A stretch of DNA of 64,000 nt, from contig JALJCO010010476.1 of the NCBI GenBank assembly GCA_023101725.1, positions 1,736,001-1,800,000 on the forward strand, read 5' to 3'. The position numbers were made by a program, and so were the translations under genes. The DNA is from Atherinomorus stipes (taxonomy: Eukaryota; Chordata; Actinopteri; Atheriniformes; Atherinidae). Positions within the stretch are counted from its first letter, which is position 1. Every line of letters starts with the position of its first letter. Below are positions 1 through 11,092 of this stretch, in pieces. A model generated the notes under the pieces. It searched no databases. It had not been told where the DNA came from and saw only the letters and a program-made list of their open reading frames with translations.

Positions 1-19
1 AAACTGTTAAGGAGAGCCA

Positions 20-915
20 TTCAATTGACCTATGGCTAAACCACGCCCCCAAACGCGATGAGCCAATCACAGTGCGCACAGCTATCCCATACACTCGGAC
101 ATTCTCTGCTTGAATGTCCATTGAAATGCATTGAAGTTAGCCCCGTTTGTTCGTTTTTATATGTTCTTTTTAGTTTAAAATGGTCAAACGGTGTGCATGG
201 GGTACATGCAACTCCGACACTAAGTATCCTGAGAGGCTGGGTGACAGGGTGTATTTTTTGCCTTTTACCAAGTCACATCGAGCCAAAGTTATGCAGCAGA
301 CCACCACATCAACTGAACGTGGATAAAATGAACAAGGATGTCTACATCTGTTCTAAGGTAAGGGAGCATCGTATTTGAGGCACATGTTGTCACTTTGCTT
401 GAAAGAAATATGAAGTTACTTTCCCTAACGGTAAGCTGGCTAACGCTAGCTAAACATGCTAGTTTTGGTACGTGGTAACGGTACATAAGACGCTGTCGTG
501 TAGTACAGGTGTTGTGTAGTAACGTCGATAACGACACGCCTCTGGCTTCCAAGCTGCAGCCAGACTGCTCCGCTTCCGTGGCTGTTTGATCAGTTTTTGT
601 CAGATGATCACTTTTTGGCACAACAGCAGCAGCCGTGCAGCAGTTTGGGCAAGAAACTGAGGGAGCGACACTAGTCACATTCAGAGATTCACAGGCTGAT
701 TTCTACTCCCAGTTTAAGACTTGTGAACAATTTCTTTTTGTTTGTTTTGTTTTTATGTTTTTTTAATTTATCTTGTCATGATCTCTCTGTCTGATCACGT
801 GTCTGCTGTCCATGTTGACAGCTGTCATCTCCCGAGATGTCACATAGCGCCTGTCACCGAATGTTGTTTGTCCGAGTGAGTGGAGGGGGCGTGGCTTAGC
901 CATAGGTCAATTGGA
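20..915. mobile_element. TIR-bounded DNA transposon carrying a THAP exon
   Basis: The left end (20-50) and the right end (885-915) are inverted copies of one another over 31 bases with two mismatches; the shared core is CAATTGACCTATGGCTAA followed by CCACGCCCCC. A shorter inner match, CACTCGGACA, also occurs inverted near both ends. The interior holds a THAP-domain exon at 180-355 and otherwise unrecognised sequence. The layout is that of a shortened cut-and-paste transposon or a MITE derived from one. THAP domains occur in P-element-like and Kolobok-like transposases, so a link to one of these is likely, but I cannot choose between them. A TTAA lies 10 bases outside the left TIR; no matching right-hand target duplication was found. 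Confidence 0.7.
180..355 (+). pseudogene. THAP zinc-finger exon, frameshifted
   Basis: Reading from the ATG at 180 gives MVKRCAWGTCNSDTKYPERL and then GDRVYFLPFTKSHR, the start of a C2CH THAP domain (first Cys pair CAWGTC). The frame then fails and stops at GGATAA. The rest of the domain (CSRPPHQLNVDKMNKDVYIC) is found in another frame and ends at AAG followed by a GTAAGG splice donor at 356. The piece between the two halves, which should contain the invariant Trp, is shortened. I infer a dead first exon of a THAP-containing protein, most likely transposon-derived given the flanking inverted repeats. THAP domains bind DNA in vertebrate transcription factors and in P-type transposases. Confidence 0.7.
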
Positions 916-983
916 ACCAGGTGTGGTACAGCAGGGAAACATATAGGACTGCGGCCCTGGATGACCAGAGCTGGACACCCCTG
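916..983 (-). repeat. Common fish dispersed repeat, CAGGGGTGTCC end
   Basis: On the minus strand the segment starts CAGGGGTGTCCAGCTCTGG and continues with the GGGCCGCAG and CCTGCTGTACCACACCTG blocks. I recognise this as a very common teleost interspersed repeat. It abuts the right TIR of the preceding element. A second partial copy lies at 13715-13765. Confidence 0.45.
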
Positions 984-1303
984 ATCGACAGCGTATCTAT
1001 TAGGGCTTGGAAAAAATATTGATACATTGAAATATTGTGATATTTTCATATGCAGATTTCATATTGATATTTAAAAACGCCACATTGATCTATTTTACCA
1101 ATGAAATCTCGCGGGTTTTCTTGAAATCTTGTGAGATTTCGTAAGAGAATAAAAAAGAGTAAAATAAATGGATACCACATTTTTAAACATTGACATGATA
1201 TTAGTATATGAAAATATCGCAATATTTCTATATATATATAAACTATAAGAAAATGCAGCAGATTAATGTAGGGCCATGAAATTAATCAAAATCTGATCAT
1301 GAT

Positions 1304-1848
1304 TTAAAGGTAGAGTCCGGAGTTTGCCCCCTGAAAATAAACGTTAAACTTATGCAAGTGAAATTCATCTCAATCTGCGCCTTTGGGCCTCTACTCTCGT
1401 GGGGTGGTGAGTTTGAATACAACTCTGTCTCCCCCTCTCTGTAATTTGCTTTTCCCCCTTTGTTTTTGTCTGCTCATGACATTTCTGGGCGGAGATTTCT
1501 GTATATCACCAGCCAATAACAGAGCTAAGGGCATGACGATGTGAATAACCTCATGATTGGAGTAGACGGCAGTCACTCGAACTCAGGGGGAAAGAAGAGA
1601 AGAAACAAAAACGGCAAACATGGTGAGGAAAAGCAAGTACTCCACAGTAAGAGCTTCAAGATAGTGCACATTGGAAAACCAGGGTTAATATAGGTTTGGC
1701 CTTCTCCTGCTTCCTAACTTTGAAGGAGGGGCTTGAAGCGGAATAGGCTGGAGAGCGATGCGGCCATTAGCCTGAGGGGAGGAGCTGTCAGTTTGAATAC
1801 TGTTGTTTACAAACAGAAATGGGGAGGAACTCCGGACTCTACCTTTAA
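1304..1848. mobile_element. TTAA-bounded MITE, family 1 (copy a)
   Basis: The ends are inverted: TTAAAGGTAGAGTCCGGAGT on the left and its complement at 1827-1848 on the right, each bounded by TTAA. The interior includes a CACCAGCCAATAACAGAGCT block and a TTGGAAAACCAGGGTT block. Both reappear, inverted, in the element at 33872-34291, so this is one dispersed family present twice in the window. TTAA target duplication is typical of piggyBac and Kolobok superfamilies. No transposase is present. Confidence 0.8.
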
Positions 1849-1935
1849 ATTTTCATTTCTCCAAACTTGTATAATTGAGTTAAAAGATTTATTTGCCATT
1901 AATCTTTACACAATTTCTGAAAGACATGCTTACAC

Positions 1936-2240
1936 TTAGGGCAGGGCGATGTGGCCAAAGATATTTATTACAATATAAAATAGAAAATTTGCGATAATGA
2001 TGTAACTGATGATATGATTGACACTAGACAAAATACTTGAAAACTGCGCAACTTTATTCGTGCAAATGAAACTTTAAAATTTCTTTTCACTTCAACAGGC
2101 AGCTGTTTTTCATGTGTATTAAAGCTATGAATGTTTATAAAAGCAACTGTGCATATGTTGCAAATTCTTTGCTGACAGTTTAAGCAAAATAACCATGTAT
2201 GTGGTGGAGAACGTTGGTCTTCGTCCAGCATAATTTATTC
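1936..2240. repeat. hAT-like non-autonomous remnant
   Basis: The stretch begins with a variant of the fish repeat end TAGGGCTGGGCGATATGGCC (here AGGGCAGGGCGATGTGGCC) followed by AT-rich sequence with ATATTTATTACAATAT. I recognise the head only; the opposite end is not clear, so the right boundary is approximate. The AT-rich stretch at 1010-1245 with repeated ATATTG/CAATAT motifs may be similar debris. Confidence 0.35.
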
Positions 2241-2368
2241 AATGCTTCATTGTTCTAGCACACCGCATTCAAATTAATGAGTCTCTGAGCAATATGTGAA
2301 TTGTCTCCTTGTGGAGCTCCAGGAAGTATTGTGTAATTGGTCGGGTAATCAAGGTGGGCGTGGTTAAC

Positions 2369-2515
2369 ATGGACAAGCTTGAAGTGGAAAACTGTTGCTT
2401 CTGCATTTCTGCTGATGCAGAGTTAAAGTGATGGCTTTAATAAACAGCTGATCGAGGTTGTGAGAAAGTATGAAAATATATGCAACATGTGGCATTTAAA
2501 TACACGGACACCACT
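2369..2515 (+). pseudogene. MADF-domain exon fragment, frameshifted
   Basis: An ATG at 2369 opens MDKLEVENCCFCISADAELK and then meets a stop. One base over, the frame continues as GFNKQLIEVVRKYENICNMW and HLNTRT. The block LIEVVRKYENI is the start of a MADF domain (a Myb/SANT-like DNA-binding fold). In fish genomes MADF proteins are often the accessory DNA-binding protein of PIF/Harbinger transposons, so I infer transposon debris. The rest of the domain, including the usual Trp-x2-Ile helix, was not found downstream. Confidence 0.4.
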
Positions 2516-2880
2516 GCGTGCGCAACCCTTCCCAGCTGCCACGGACGAAGTTTGCCTCAGTCATTCCCCGCACTAATAACCCCTTGTTGCGGACAAAGCT
2601 TCTTGTAGAGTATGAAATGACCAGAACAAAACAAACTTGTAAGTGGCGCTGTGGTGCTAAATCAAAAATAGGCGAAAACAGGCGATGAAGTACTGGGCAT
2701 GTGCAGAAATATCTATACAACGTTAAACAACCAAACTGAATGCTCCTAACTACGGTTGCGATCCGCCAGACACTCCCAAAAAGAAGGCGCCATTGTTGTT
2801 GTGATGCTAAGTGTAGCGCATGCGTGTTTAGAGACGAAGCTATGATGCATGCGTGTCAGAAAAAAAAATGCGGTCAGAGC

Positions 2881-3260
2881 TTAAAGGGGGAGTTCAGGAT
2901 TTTTGACATAGGGCCTCATTTTCCAATGAGCCAGAATACTACTTATCACTGAAGACGGTTTCAACATATTTCATTCATTATTCTAGTTCCAGTGGGTCAC
3001 CGATGCTAATGCTTGTGCAAGTCAATAGGAATCTGTTAGCCTGTCATTAATAACAATCTTATCCACTCCACAGAACATCCGAGGCAAATCATTTCTAACT
3101 TCAGACTATCTGTGTAAATGCCATGTTAACAGAATAATGTTACAATAAAACTAACCTGCATTTCGTTGCATTTTCAATTGTTGCTGCTGAGAAACTTTAC
3201 AAAATTTTACTTCCTGTATTTGGCAGCAGAGTGATGTCATCTGTTGCCACGTGCATGAAG
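2881..3260. repeat. TTAA-type MITE, one end only
   Basis: The element starts TTAAAGGGGGAGTTCAGGAT and continues TTTTTGACATAGGGCCTCAT, a layout like the other TTAAAGG-ended MITEs of this window. A matching inverted right end was not found, so it is truncated or its right end has diverged; the right limit given is a guess. Confidence 0.35.
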
Positions 3261-5166
3261 GTGTTCTTAAAGGTGTTCTGAAATGTGTTATTATATTCAT
3301 TAAGTTTCTGACAGTTTTCTAGCCTTGCATGTAGAAGATGCTCTGTCTTCCCCAAGACCAGTTTTATTTTAACAGAACTTTTATCAAATGCAAGAGAGAT
3401 TATGTAGAGGAGAGAGAACAGAACCGAGCTGGAAGAAAGAACCACCAGAACCACTTATTAGAACTATGCAGTTGAAAGATGCAACAGATTACTGCAATAT
3501 ATACTTTTTATACCAAGTTGGTAAAAACTGATGATAGTTGATAAAGAGAATGGAGATGGGACAAGAGAGCTGGTTAAGATGGAAACTAAGAAGGACGGAA
3601 AAGACAAATTAATGCTCCTTATTAATCTGAGGTACGGGTAGGACGCTGTAAGACCTGTGGTAAAGCGCCCTGTAAATATCCCCCCCAAAGTATACAAATC
3701 CCCCTTGGTGAAGCATGTAAGGGGGGAATTCCCCCCATTTTGAGAAGTGAATTTCAAGCCCTGCCTGTATGTTGTGGGTCGTGGTGCAGTGGATCAATGA
3801 CTTCACGGTTCAAATTGGTTTACTGTTTTTGAGTCATGGATCGGATCAATATTCAGATCAGCAAAAATGAAAGAAAAAGTTCAAGACAAATTTACCTCTA
3901 TTTATTTCAGTATTTTTGCCCATTAAAAATATTCAACTCAAGACTCATTCCACTCAAATATATAAAAATAGATTAATGATAAAGAAATTATGATAAAGGG
4001 ACTAGGAACAGATGACAAAATTGCATGATGTCACCAGTTCACATGATAAAAATCATGATAAAGAGGGACGGATTAAAGTCCTGGGGTCCAAGATGGAAAA
4101 AAACACGCAGACCGCCTGATCGATTGACTTCTAATCTGGTGTAACTGATAATTCAGCAATAGCAAATCTGCGGAGGCTTTTATTTTGAAGTTCACCAGAT
4201 ACTTTACACTGCTCCCGTGTCTGATTTCCTGTCTGGTCCTAGCTACATGGCTACACTGCTTAGAGCTTGACACGTTGTGGAAGCATGAGCTATCATAAAT
4301 TGACTCGACACCGCAATGAGACGCTTATGACTTCTGGTGCTCCTGGTGCTGACTGAAATGGCCTCATAGTGAAGCAGCACCACACACGGAACGCGGTGCA
4401 CATGGACCCGATGTGAAAGTCTGTCAGCAAAAAAAATATTTTAAAAAAAGCACATTTTATTGGTCGCACATGAACAATATGAAAAATTGACTCGCTCCGT
4501 CTCACACTTAAGTCACAAAATGTGACCATTTGGTTGCAGTCTGGAGCTCTGCTTACATCATCAGGAAGTAAATTTTATGTTTGGATGAGGAGCCATTTTA
4601 GTTCCTCACTGGGACAAAGAAGAAATTTGTGGGTTTTGAGTCCTTTACATTAAACCAAATTTTCCAACACAGCACACTTTCATTGTCTGGAATGGAGTTG
4701 AATTTCTACACACAAATGATAATATCTTTTTAAAAAAAAAAAAGAAAAGAAAAGAAAAAAAGCTCTTTCTGTGGAAAGCAACTTTTTTTTTTAGTGGCCG
4801 AGCAAGAGCTTTTCTTGAACTGATGTGACACAAAGTCTTCAGTGATTTTAACCATTAGAAAAGTACAAGGGAGGAGAAGTTAAGTTAAATTAAACTAGAA
4901 TGCAGCAAACTGCAGAGGTTTAAAGTTATTACAATCAGACTCTTAATGTTTGTCAGTCATACATAGACGAAACAGACATCTGGCGGAGGCTTATTTTGTC
5001 TTCTTCAGGTAAATAAAAAATAGATACAACCGATTGTCCCCAACCTTTGTCCTGTTCACCTTTCTGTTTGTCTGCACAACACTGAAAAGAAGGCAAAGGG
5101 AAAATCTGGAAACATTTGCAAGAAGACAGGCTAACGATAGTTTTCAGCTGTGTGTGTCATAAAAAA
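3261..5166. other. No gene recognised; AT-rich with repeat traces
   Basis: No exon with a convincing protein match or splice frame was seen. The stretch holds an A-rich patch at 4731-4760 and a C/G run pair at 3678-3735 (CCCCCCC and GGGGGG within 60 bases). Short ORFs are present but look random. Confidence 0.5.
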
Positions 5167-6478
5167 CTTAAAGGCCCTGTACCTGATTTTATTTTAATCT
5201 CTCTAAGAAAAATGCTTTCCACATGGTATAATATGTGGTAAAAGAGGTAGTTTCATGAAAATAAATCACTCATTGATTGCGTATATGCATGAATGCAGGC
5301 CTTTTTAGTTTAGGTTTCTAATGCTGGCGTGACGCTCTTCTCATGCCAATGCGGTTCATTCTACAGAAGTTTCGGTTTCCAATCAGCCACTCACAGTGTT
5401 TCCTAATGAGGAGGGCCCTCCCCTAGCGCGTGCAAGGCAGCACTTGTAAACAGAACCGCATGGCGTCTACCGAAGGGAAAGTTGCGATACCTCAGCACAA
5501 CAGCCTGAAAGCATCAAAACTGGAGGAGAGAGAGTTGAAACAGACGAGAGACCAAAGAAGGAATAAAGTTTGTGTTCTCAGTGGATTGTACTGAAGGTAG
5601 AGAGCAGCTAGACGGTCTCGGACTGAATGTGGACTGGAAACGTGCTGTAATCCCACTGGACAGGTATTTTTTTCAATAACTTTCTTCTTGGTAACATTTT
5701 ATACGTCCTCGGTGCTGCCGCTGCCTCTGCTGGTCTACCGTATTTGATACATAGTGATATTTACACCGTAACGCGACAAAGCTTTACATCACTTCCACTG
5801 GCCGGTTAGAAACTTTATTAGGTTGTCATGCTAATGTCATGCTGATGTCATGCATGAGGGGAGTGGATAGCCTAGTGGTAGCGTCGTGGGTTTGGACGCG
5901 GAGGACCCGGGTTCAATCCCCCGACACGACTCCTGGGTGAACCACTGTGGACCCCTGAGCAAGGTCCTTAACCCCCCCACCAACTGCTCCCCGGGCTGCT
6001 TTAAGTAGCAGCCCACTGCTCTCTGATACTCACAGTACAGAGATGGGTAAAATGCAGAGCCCTAATTTCCCCTCGGGGATCATACCAGTATAATAAAAAA
6101 AAAAAAAAATAAAAAAAAAAAATGCTGTAATGTCGCCTATAACATCATAATGCATCATAATTGTGCATCTGTGTACATAACTGTAGTTACAGTAAGCTAC
6201 CAGTTCTGACAGAAAATGCAATTTAGCCGACCCGCAGACATTTACTGCAACCGAAACAGGAAATTCACTAGAAGATGCAAGTTTTCTCTGGAGAGTTTCT
6301 TTGTGCACGAGTATGATATTGTACACTTTATTTCATGCATGTTGAGTGGGAGGAGTGAAAAAGGAGAACAGGAGCATTTCTCACTGGGAGAAACAGTTAG
6401 GGGGCTTACAGTTCAAACTCCACTGTTCACCTCGCTCATGGTTCGAAAATGTGCAAAATCAGGTATAGCACCTTTAAG
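5167..6478. mobile_element. TTAA-bounded MITE with internal SINE
   Basis: Left end 5167-5190 reads CTTAAAGGCCCTGTACCTG; the right end 6455-6478, complemented, reads CTTAAAGGTGCTATACCTG, with the same ATTTT following. Both ends contain TTAA. The interior is interrupted by a tRNA-derived SINE (5856-6126), so the element without the SINE is about 1.04 kb. No transposase ORF is seen. Confidence 0.75.
5856..6126 (+). mobile_element. tRNA-derived SINE
   Basis: The head has pol III internal promoter boxes: A box TAGCCTAGTGG at 5868-5878 and B box GGTTCAATCCC at 5910-5920, 31 bases between them. The body includes CTGAGCAAGGTCCTTAACCC and the tail AATTTCCCCTCGGGGATCA, a 3' end shared with fish LINE/SINE families. 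It ends in an interrupted poly(A) at 6096-6121. It is inserted inside a MITE and is therefore younger than it. The A-box and B-box spacing is that of a tRNA-like promoter, but the remainder is not a functional tRNA. Confidence 0.85.
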
Positions 6479-6547
6479 GAATTTTATTTTCCTTTGTAGT
6501 GTCAATATACTAAACTGTCATAAAACAGCAGCATTTTCTTTCAGTTA

Positions 6548-6920
6548 CTGTAACGGTCAGTCAGTCATTTTCTGCACCGCTTATCCAGTTCAGGGTCATG
6601 GGGGTTGTTGGAGCCTATCCCAGCTATTATCAGGCGGGGTACACCCTGAACAGGTCGCCAGTCTGTCGCAGGGCCAACACAGAGAGACAGACAACCATTC
6701 ACACTCACATTCATTCCTAGGGACAATTTAGAGTGATCAATTAACCTAACATCATGTCTTTGGATGGTGGGAGGAAGCCGGAGTAACCGGAGAGAACCCA
6801 CACATACACAGGAAGAACATGCAAACTCCACACAGGAAGGTCACAGTTGGAATTGTTCGAACCCCCTCCCCAGCCGGGAATCGAACCAGCGACCTTCTTG
6901 CGGGGCTAGCCACCGTGCAG
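6548..6920 (-). mobile_element. tRNA-headed interspersed repeat, minus orientation
   Basis: The sequence matches the very common teleost repeat with the blocks GCACCGCTTATCCAG, GGAGCCTATCCCAGCT, AGGTCGCCAGTCTGTCGCAG, GTCTTTGGATGGTGGGAGGA and ACATGCAAACTCCACACAGG. On the minus strand it starts with a tRNA-like head: the B box appears as GGAATCGAACC at 6877-6887, and the A-box region is partly lost before 6920. The predicted peptides in both strands are by-products of the repeat. Confidence 0.75.
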
Positions 6921-8182
6921 CCAGTTATTGTGGCGCTTCCTCCTGAATGCACTCCGGAACAAAATCTTAAGACTACAAAAAAATAAAAGAATTTGCATTT
7001 TGCATTGGAGGACCAACACCAGGTTGCAAGTAGAGCTTTAAAATGCAAAAAGAAACAGGACCAAGTGACAAAAAATAGAGAGTAGGCTTTGTCCTGGAAA
7101 CTGCATTTAAAATAAAACAGGCTGTTCATATTACCATTTAGTTTTTACGTCAGGGATTTTTGCATGGCCAAAAAAATCCTTTTTTTTCAGTGTAGGGTGA
7201 AAACCTGCCAAGTTTAATATTAGGCCTTAAAACACAGAATGTACCACAGACGGACAACTGCTGATAAATTTCTGAAGCTGACACTGGCTTAGTTTCCTTT
7301 ACATGCATTGATATTATACTTGTGGCAGCTGTTCAGATATGGTTGGAGATGCAGTGTAGTTTAACTCATCTTGTTCATGATTCTCCGGAGTTGAATTCAA
7401 ACAACTCTGAGTGAGGCTGATGCTGAATTGGCAAAATATTAAATATCAAGCAACAAATAATTTTTCAAGTGGGAGGCAGTTATTCCACAGGAATGAAGGA
7501 TAAATTCATAGAAGAAGCTTTGGGTTGCTTTTGCCTTTATTCTCTTTGAAGTACATTTTTCCTCAGAAAAAAAAAAATAGTCCACTTTATTAAATTGGAA
7601 AAACTAACCGATGAATAAAAATGCTGCACTATGCTGAACACCTGATTTTTAAGTATTATTTAGCTATAGGATTAAAAATTTCCAATTAGGTTGCTATTCA
7701 ACTAAGTCCTCTTTTATGAAATTAGTTCATGCTGCACTACAGTTTGCTCTCATTTTGTGTGCATCTAATTAATTCACATCTTTCTACGAATTAGTGTAAA
7801 AGCTTCAGAGCACATTTAAATCTCTTGGGAAAGAGAAAAAAAAACTTTTTTTTTTTTTTTTTTACTTTGGGGTGTTTTAAAATAAAATACTGTGAGCCAA
7901 GGAGGGGTAATTTATGGGCTTGGAGCGACTGTTTGGCTTTGTTTTAAATTAATTTGGGCTACTTTACTTGTAGTGGCTTTCTACACATGTATCTTAGATG
8001 CCATTAAAAATTTAATTGCAGCCTTAAGGCAAAGGGAGTGGGACTGAGGCAGTAGCTACCGCATCAGAAACTGTTGTATTTTTTTATTTGACCGCAGTGC
8101 GTGGTGACAGACTGTAAAATAGTTCATTTTCTATCTTGAAATACAAATAGTCTTCCTCTGTAGTACACCGTGGAATAAAGTC
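6921..8182. other. No gene recognised; AT-rich unique DNA
   Basis: No splice-consistent exon or known domain was found. A T-rich tract (7845-7863) and short A-runs are the only structures noted. Confidence 0.5.
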
Positions 8183-9330
8183 CAGTGTTTCCCCTAGAAT
8201 TTTTTGCATGTCTGGTGGTACTGATAAATTTCAGCTCCTAAAGGCCAATACAGATAACCGATAACTGAAGACGCACATACATACCCAGTCAAGTTGTGTG
8301 ACCTGCGAAATACAGCAATAACAAACATTTAGGCCTATATTGCTTAATGATATCACTTAATGGAAATCATTAGGCTTAATCTGGCTAACTTTTAATCAAA
8401 GTTGCATGTAGTGTGACTAGGTTACATCTAACCAAATGTGGAACAAAGACTACATAAGTGTGGGGCAATAACTAATTATTCATACTTTCCCATTAAAGAA
8501 GGAAAAAAATCAATGAGCTGCCAGTGAAACAAGCTGAAACTGACAAAAGTAATAATAAAGGAAAATTCTCTGAAAATCATACCATTGATTTGAAATTGTT
8601 GTTCAACAGAAATATGAACAACAAACATTTTTATTATAAGTTTCTTTTGTTTCCTGTTATTTGATTTTCTTTAGTCTATTTAGCCTTTTTTCAATAGAAG
8701 GGTATGAATAATGTTGAGGACGACTGTAGACCTCCTTTATAGCTACACTCATTTGAATTCAACCTTGTCAGGTTCTCTGACATCAGCAAACAGCAAAAGC
8801 TTTTATACTGTTTCGTAGTTTCTCTCACTTTAACTGTGAAATCAAACAGAATAAGAGGTCGACTCCTTGTTCTTTCTACGACCACCGCTACGCTGTCTCA
8901 GTCTGAAATCTTGACTGATGTTCCTTATTTTCACAGTGGCAGCCCCTCTGTTGAGCTGCCTGTTTCTCTAACTTCATCTATTTTCCTTGGAGTCTTGCAG
9001 AAAAATTTCGCTTGTTGGTCACCCGCAATAACTTTTCATTTCTTTGGTAGCGCCACAGTTGGTTAGCTAACAAACCGTAAATATCCCAGGAAAAAAAGAA
9101 ACATCCCAGAATATTTGCCCATGCTCTCAGCAACGGTACTTGCATTGTTACTAGGCAACGGAGCAGGTTGACTTGTGTTGCGCTCAAAAGGTTGCGCTGC
9201 ACAGAGGCCTCCTAATGGAAATGATTATTGGTTTATGAATTAATTGATTTTGGCTTATTGATTTGTTTTATTGTTTATATTTTTGGCCTGGCGGCCCCGA
9301 CAGGCCTATGAAATGGTAGGAGAAACACTG
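8183..9330. mobile_element. DNA transposon remnant, CAGTGTTTC ends
   Basis: The left end starts CAGTGTTTCCCCTAGAATTT; the right end, complemented, starts CAGTGTTTCTCCTACCATTT and then TAGGCCTGTCGGGGCCGCC. These are the ends of a widespread fish non-autonomous DNA element. The target duplication is not obvious in the flanks. No transposase-like ORF was recognised inside. Confidence 0.6.
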
Positions 9331-10348
9331 ATGTCTATACAAGGAGCATCATGACACCATATTCCAAAGGACTAAATATGTGAGAACAGTTTTCTGGTCC
9401 TAAATTCAGCATCTTGAACCTTTGAACTTAATAGTACAATATGTGTGCATGGACCATGTGTGGTCTTTTATTCATATTTTTACTTTTACACTTTTTCAGC
9501 AGCTTCTATGTAAGTGCATCTAAATGCGAGAGCAACTGCTCACTTTTCTTTCAAATAAATAGTGCTGAAATTGTGTCATGAAATTCATGACTTGTACACA
9601 GCCACCCTTGATGCAGAGGAAATGACTGAGTCTTTATGTTTCTGACCCTGCAAAGAAACGGGTCATCTGCAGCGATGCAGACAAGCAGAGTTAAAATGGC
9701 AAAGGCAAAACGAGCTTCTCCACAGGAATCCCATCGCCTTCTAAAGCTGAGTGCTCTCCCTTTCATCTGTATGTGTTGGAGACCTGTGAGGATTTATTAC
9801 AGCAATTATCAAAACCCATCTGTTTACCTACATTAGTACGAGAATGCTCCAAACTGTAACGCTACTGTACAGGCAGGAAGTCGAATAAAGGCTTTCAGAT
9901 AATGTCACATCTTTGTTCTTGTTCAAATAACTACTTAGATTTGCTCAACCTGGGCCTATTTTTCAGCTCAAAACCCTTCTGAACCCGTTATTGAGCAAGG
10001 ACAGCATGATAGGTGATTGCTACTCAGCTATCATATAATACAGCATGTTGAGCAAAAGTCTAGAGCAAAGGGTAAGTGCTTATATTCCTTTATTAAGGTG
10101 CCTAACAACATTAAAGATAGACGACCTAAAAACATGGATATTTCTACTCAGGTTTCCTTTCTTCCTGATCTCTATCACTATCTGTGTTATTTGCACACAG
10201 AGAGCGCTGTGTGATATTTATAAAGAGAGAAGGCAGGCTGACCATTTAAGTGTTTGCCTCAGACATGGAACTGCTTATCTTTATGTTTTCACTTGCAAAG
10301 ACTGGCTATTTAGATTATTTTTCACTGAACAAGGCCTTTGAATTTGAC

Positions 10349-10379
<31 letters not shown>

Positions 10380-11092
10380 TCATTTGAACCACAGAGTACA
10401 GAAAGTGTGCTGCTAAAATTAAAGAAAAGAACTCAGTAGGTGTGGCTAGAGGAGAGTGAACCTTATAAAATAAAATCACTGGTCTCTTGCATGGTCTAAC
10501 ATGAGGTTTCTTTAGCTGTCTAACTGGGAGTCATTTTTGTCCAAATGTTCACTTTAAACATGATACTCTGTAAGGAATGTGTGGACAGGAGTGCTCAGAG
10601 TAGCACACCAACCCTGGTTTCAGCCCCCAGTCCTTCAAAGGGTTTTCTTACTGTTTTTAGACCATAAATAGTGTATTTAAACAGCACTTTTAAATGCAAG
10701 TAACCCTACCAAAGCAAGCTGGTGAATTCCTTTCCCAGCTTCCATCAGCAGTGTGTTAAGGACTGCAATGGTCACAGAGCAGCCTGCCAGGATGCCGGCA
10801 TACTGTATGAGCTAGCAGAACATGAGAGGATGCATTACGTTCACTGTATTCTGCAGGGTTGTGTTAGATAGTTTACTCTAGACCTTTCTGATATGTTTAG
10901 GTTAGTTTATTGATTTGGGCTGGACTGCACATTGGAACTAAAAGTGAGCTTCCAATTCTGTTGACAGCATCTTCACTGAAAATCAACATGTGTGCACTGG
11001 TGCTAGGGCTGGGCAAGATAGAAAAAAAAATCATATTAAACTGGATCTATATATATTGATAAGTATAAAAAATTTTGAATAATGTGTAGCCT
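9331..11092. other. No gene recognised; contains T28 tract
   Basis: The stretch includes a run of 28 T at 10353-10380 and a fragment of the hAT-like head CTAGGGCTGGGCAAGAT at 11004-11020. Small ORFs near 10,017-10,341 overlap each other in two frames and match nothing I know. Confidence 0.5.

Noticed and set aside
289..678. 129-codon minus-strand frame in the THAP element
   Set aside because: It runs antisense to the recognisable THAP exon and has no protein similarity that I know.
5860..5935. Possible tRNA gene
   Set aside because: A and B boxes belong to a SINE head; no cloverleaf or acceptor stem is completed.
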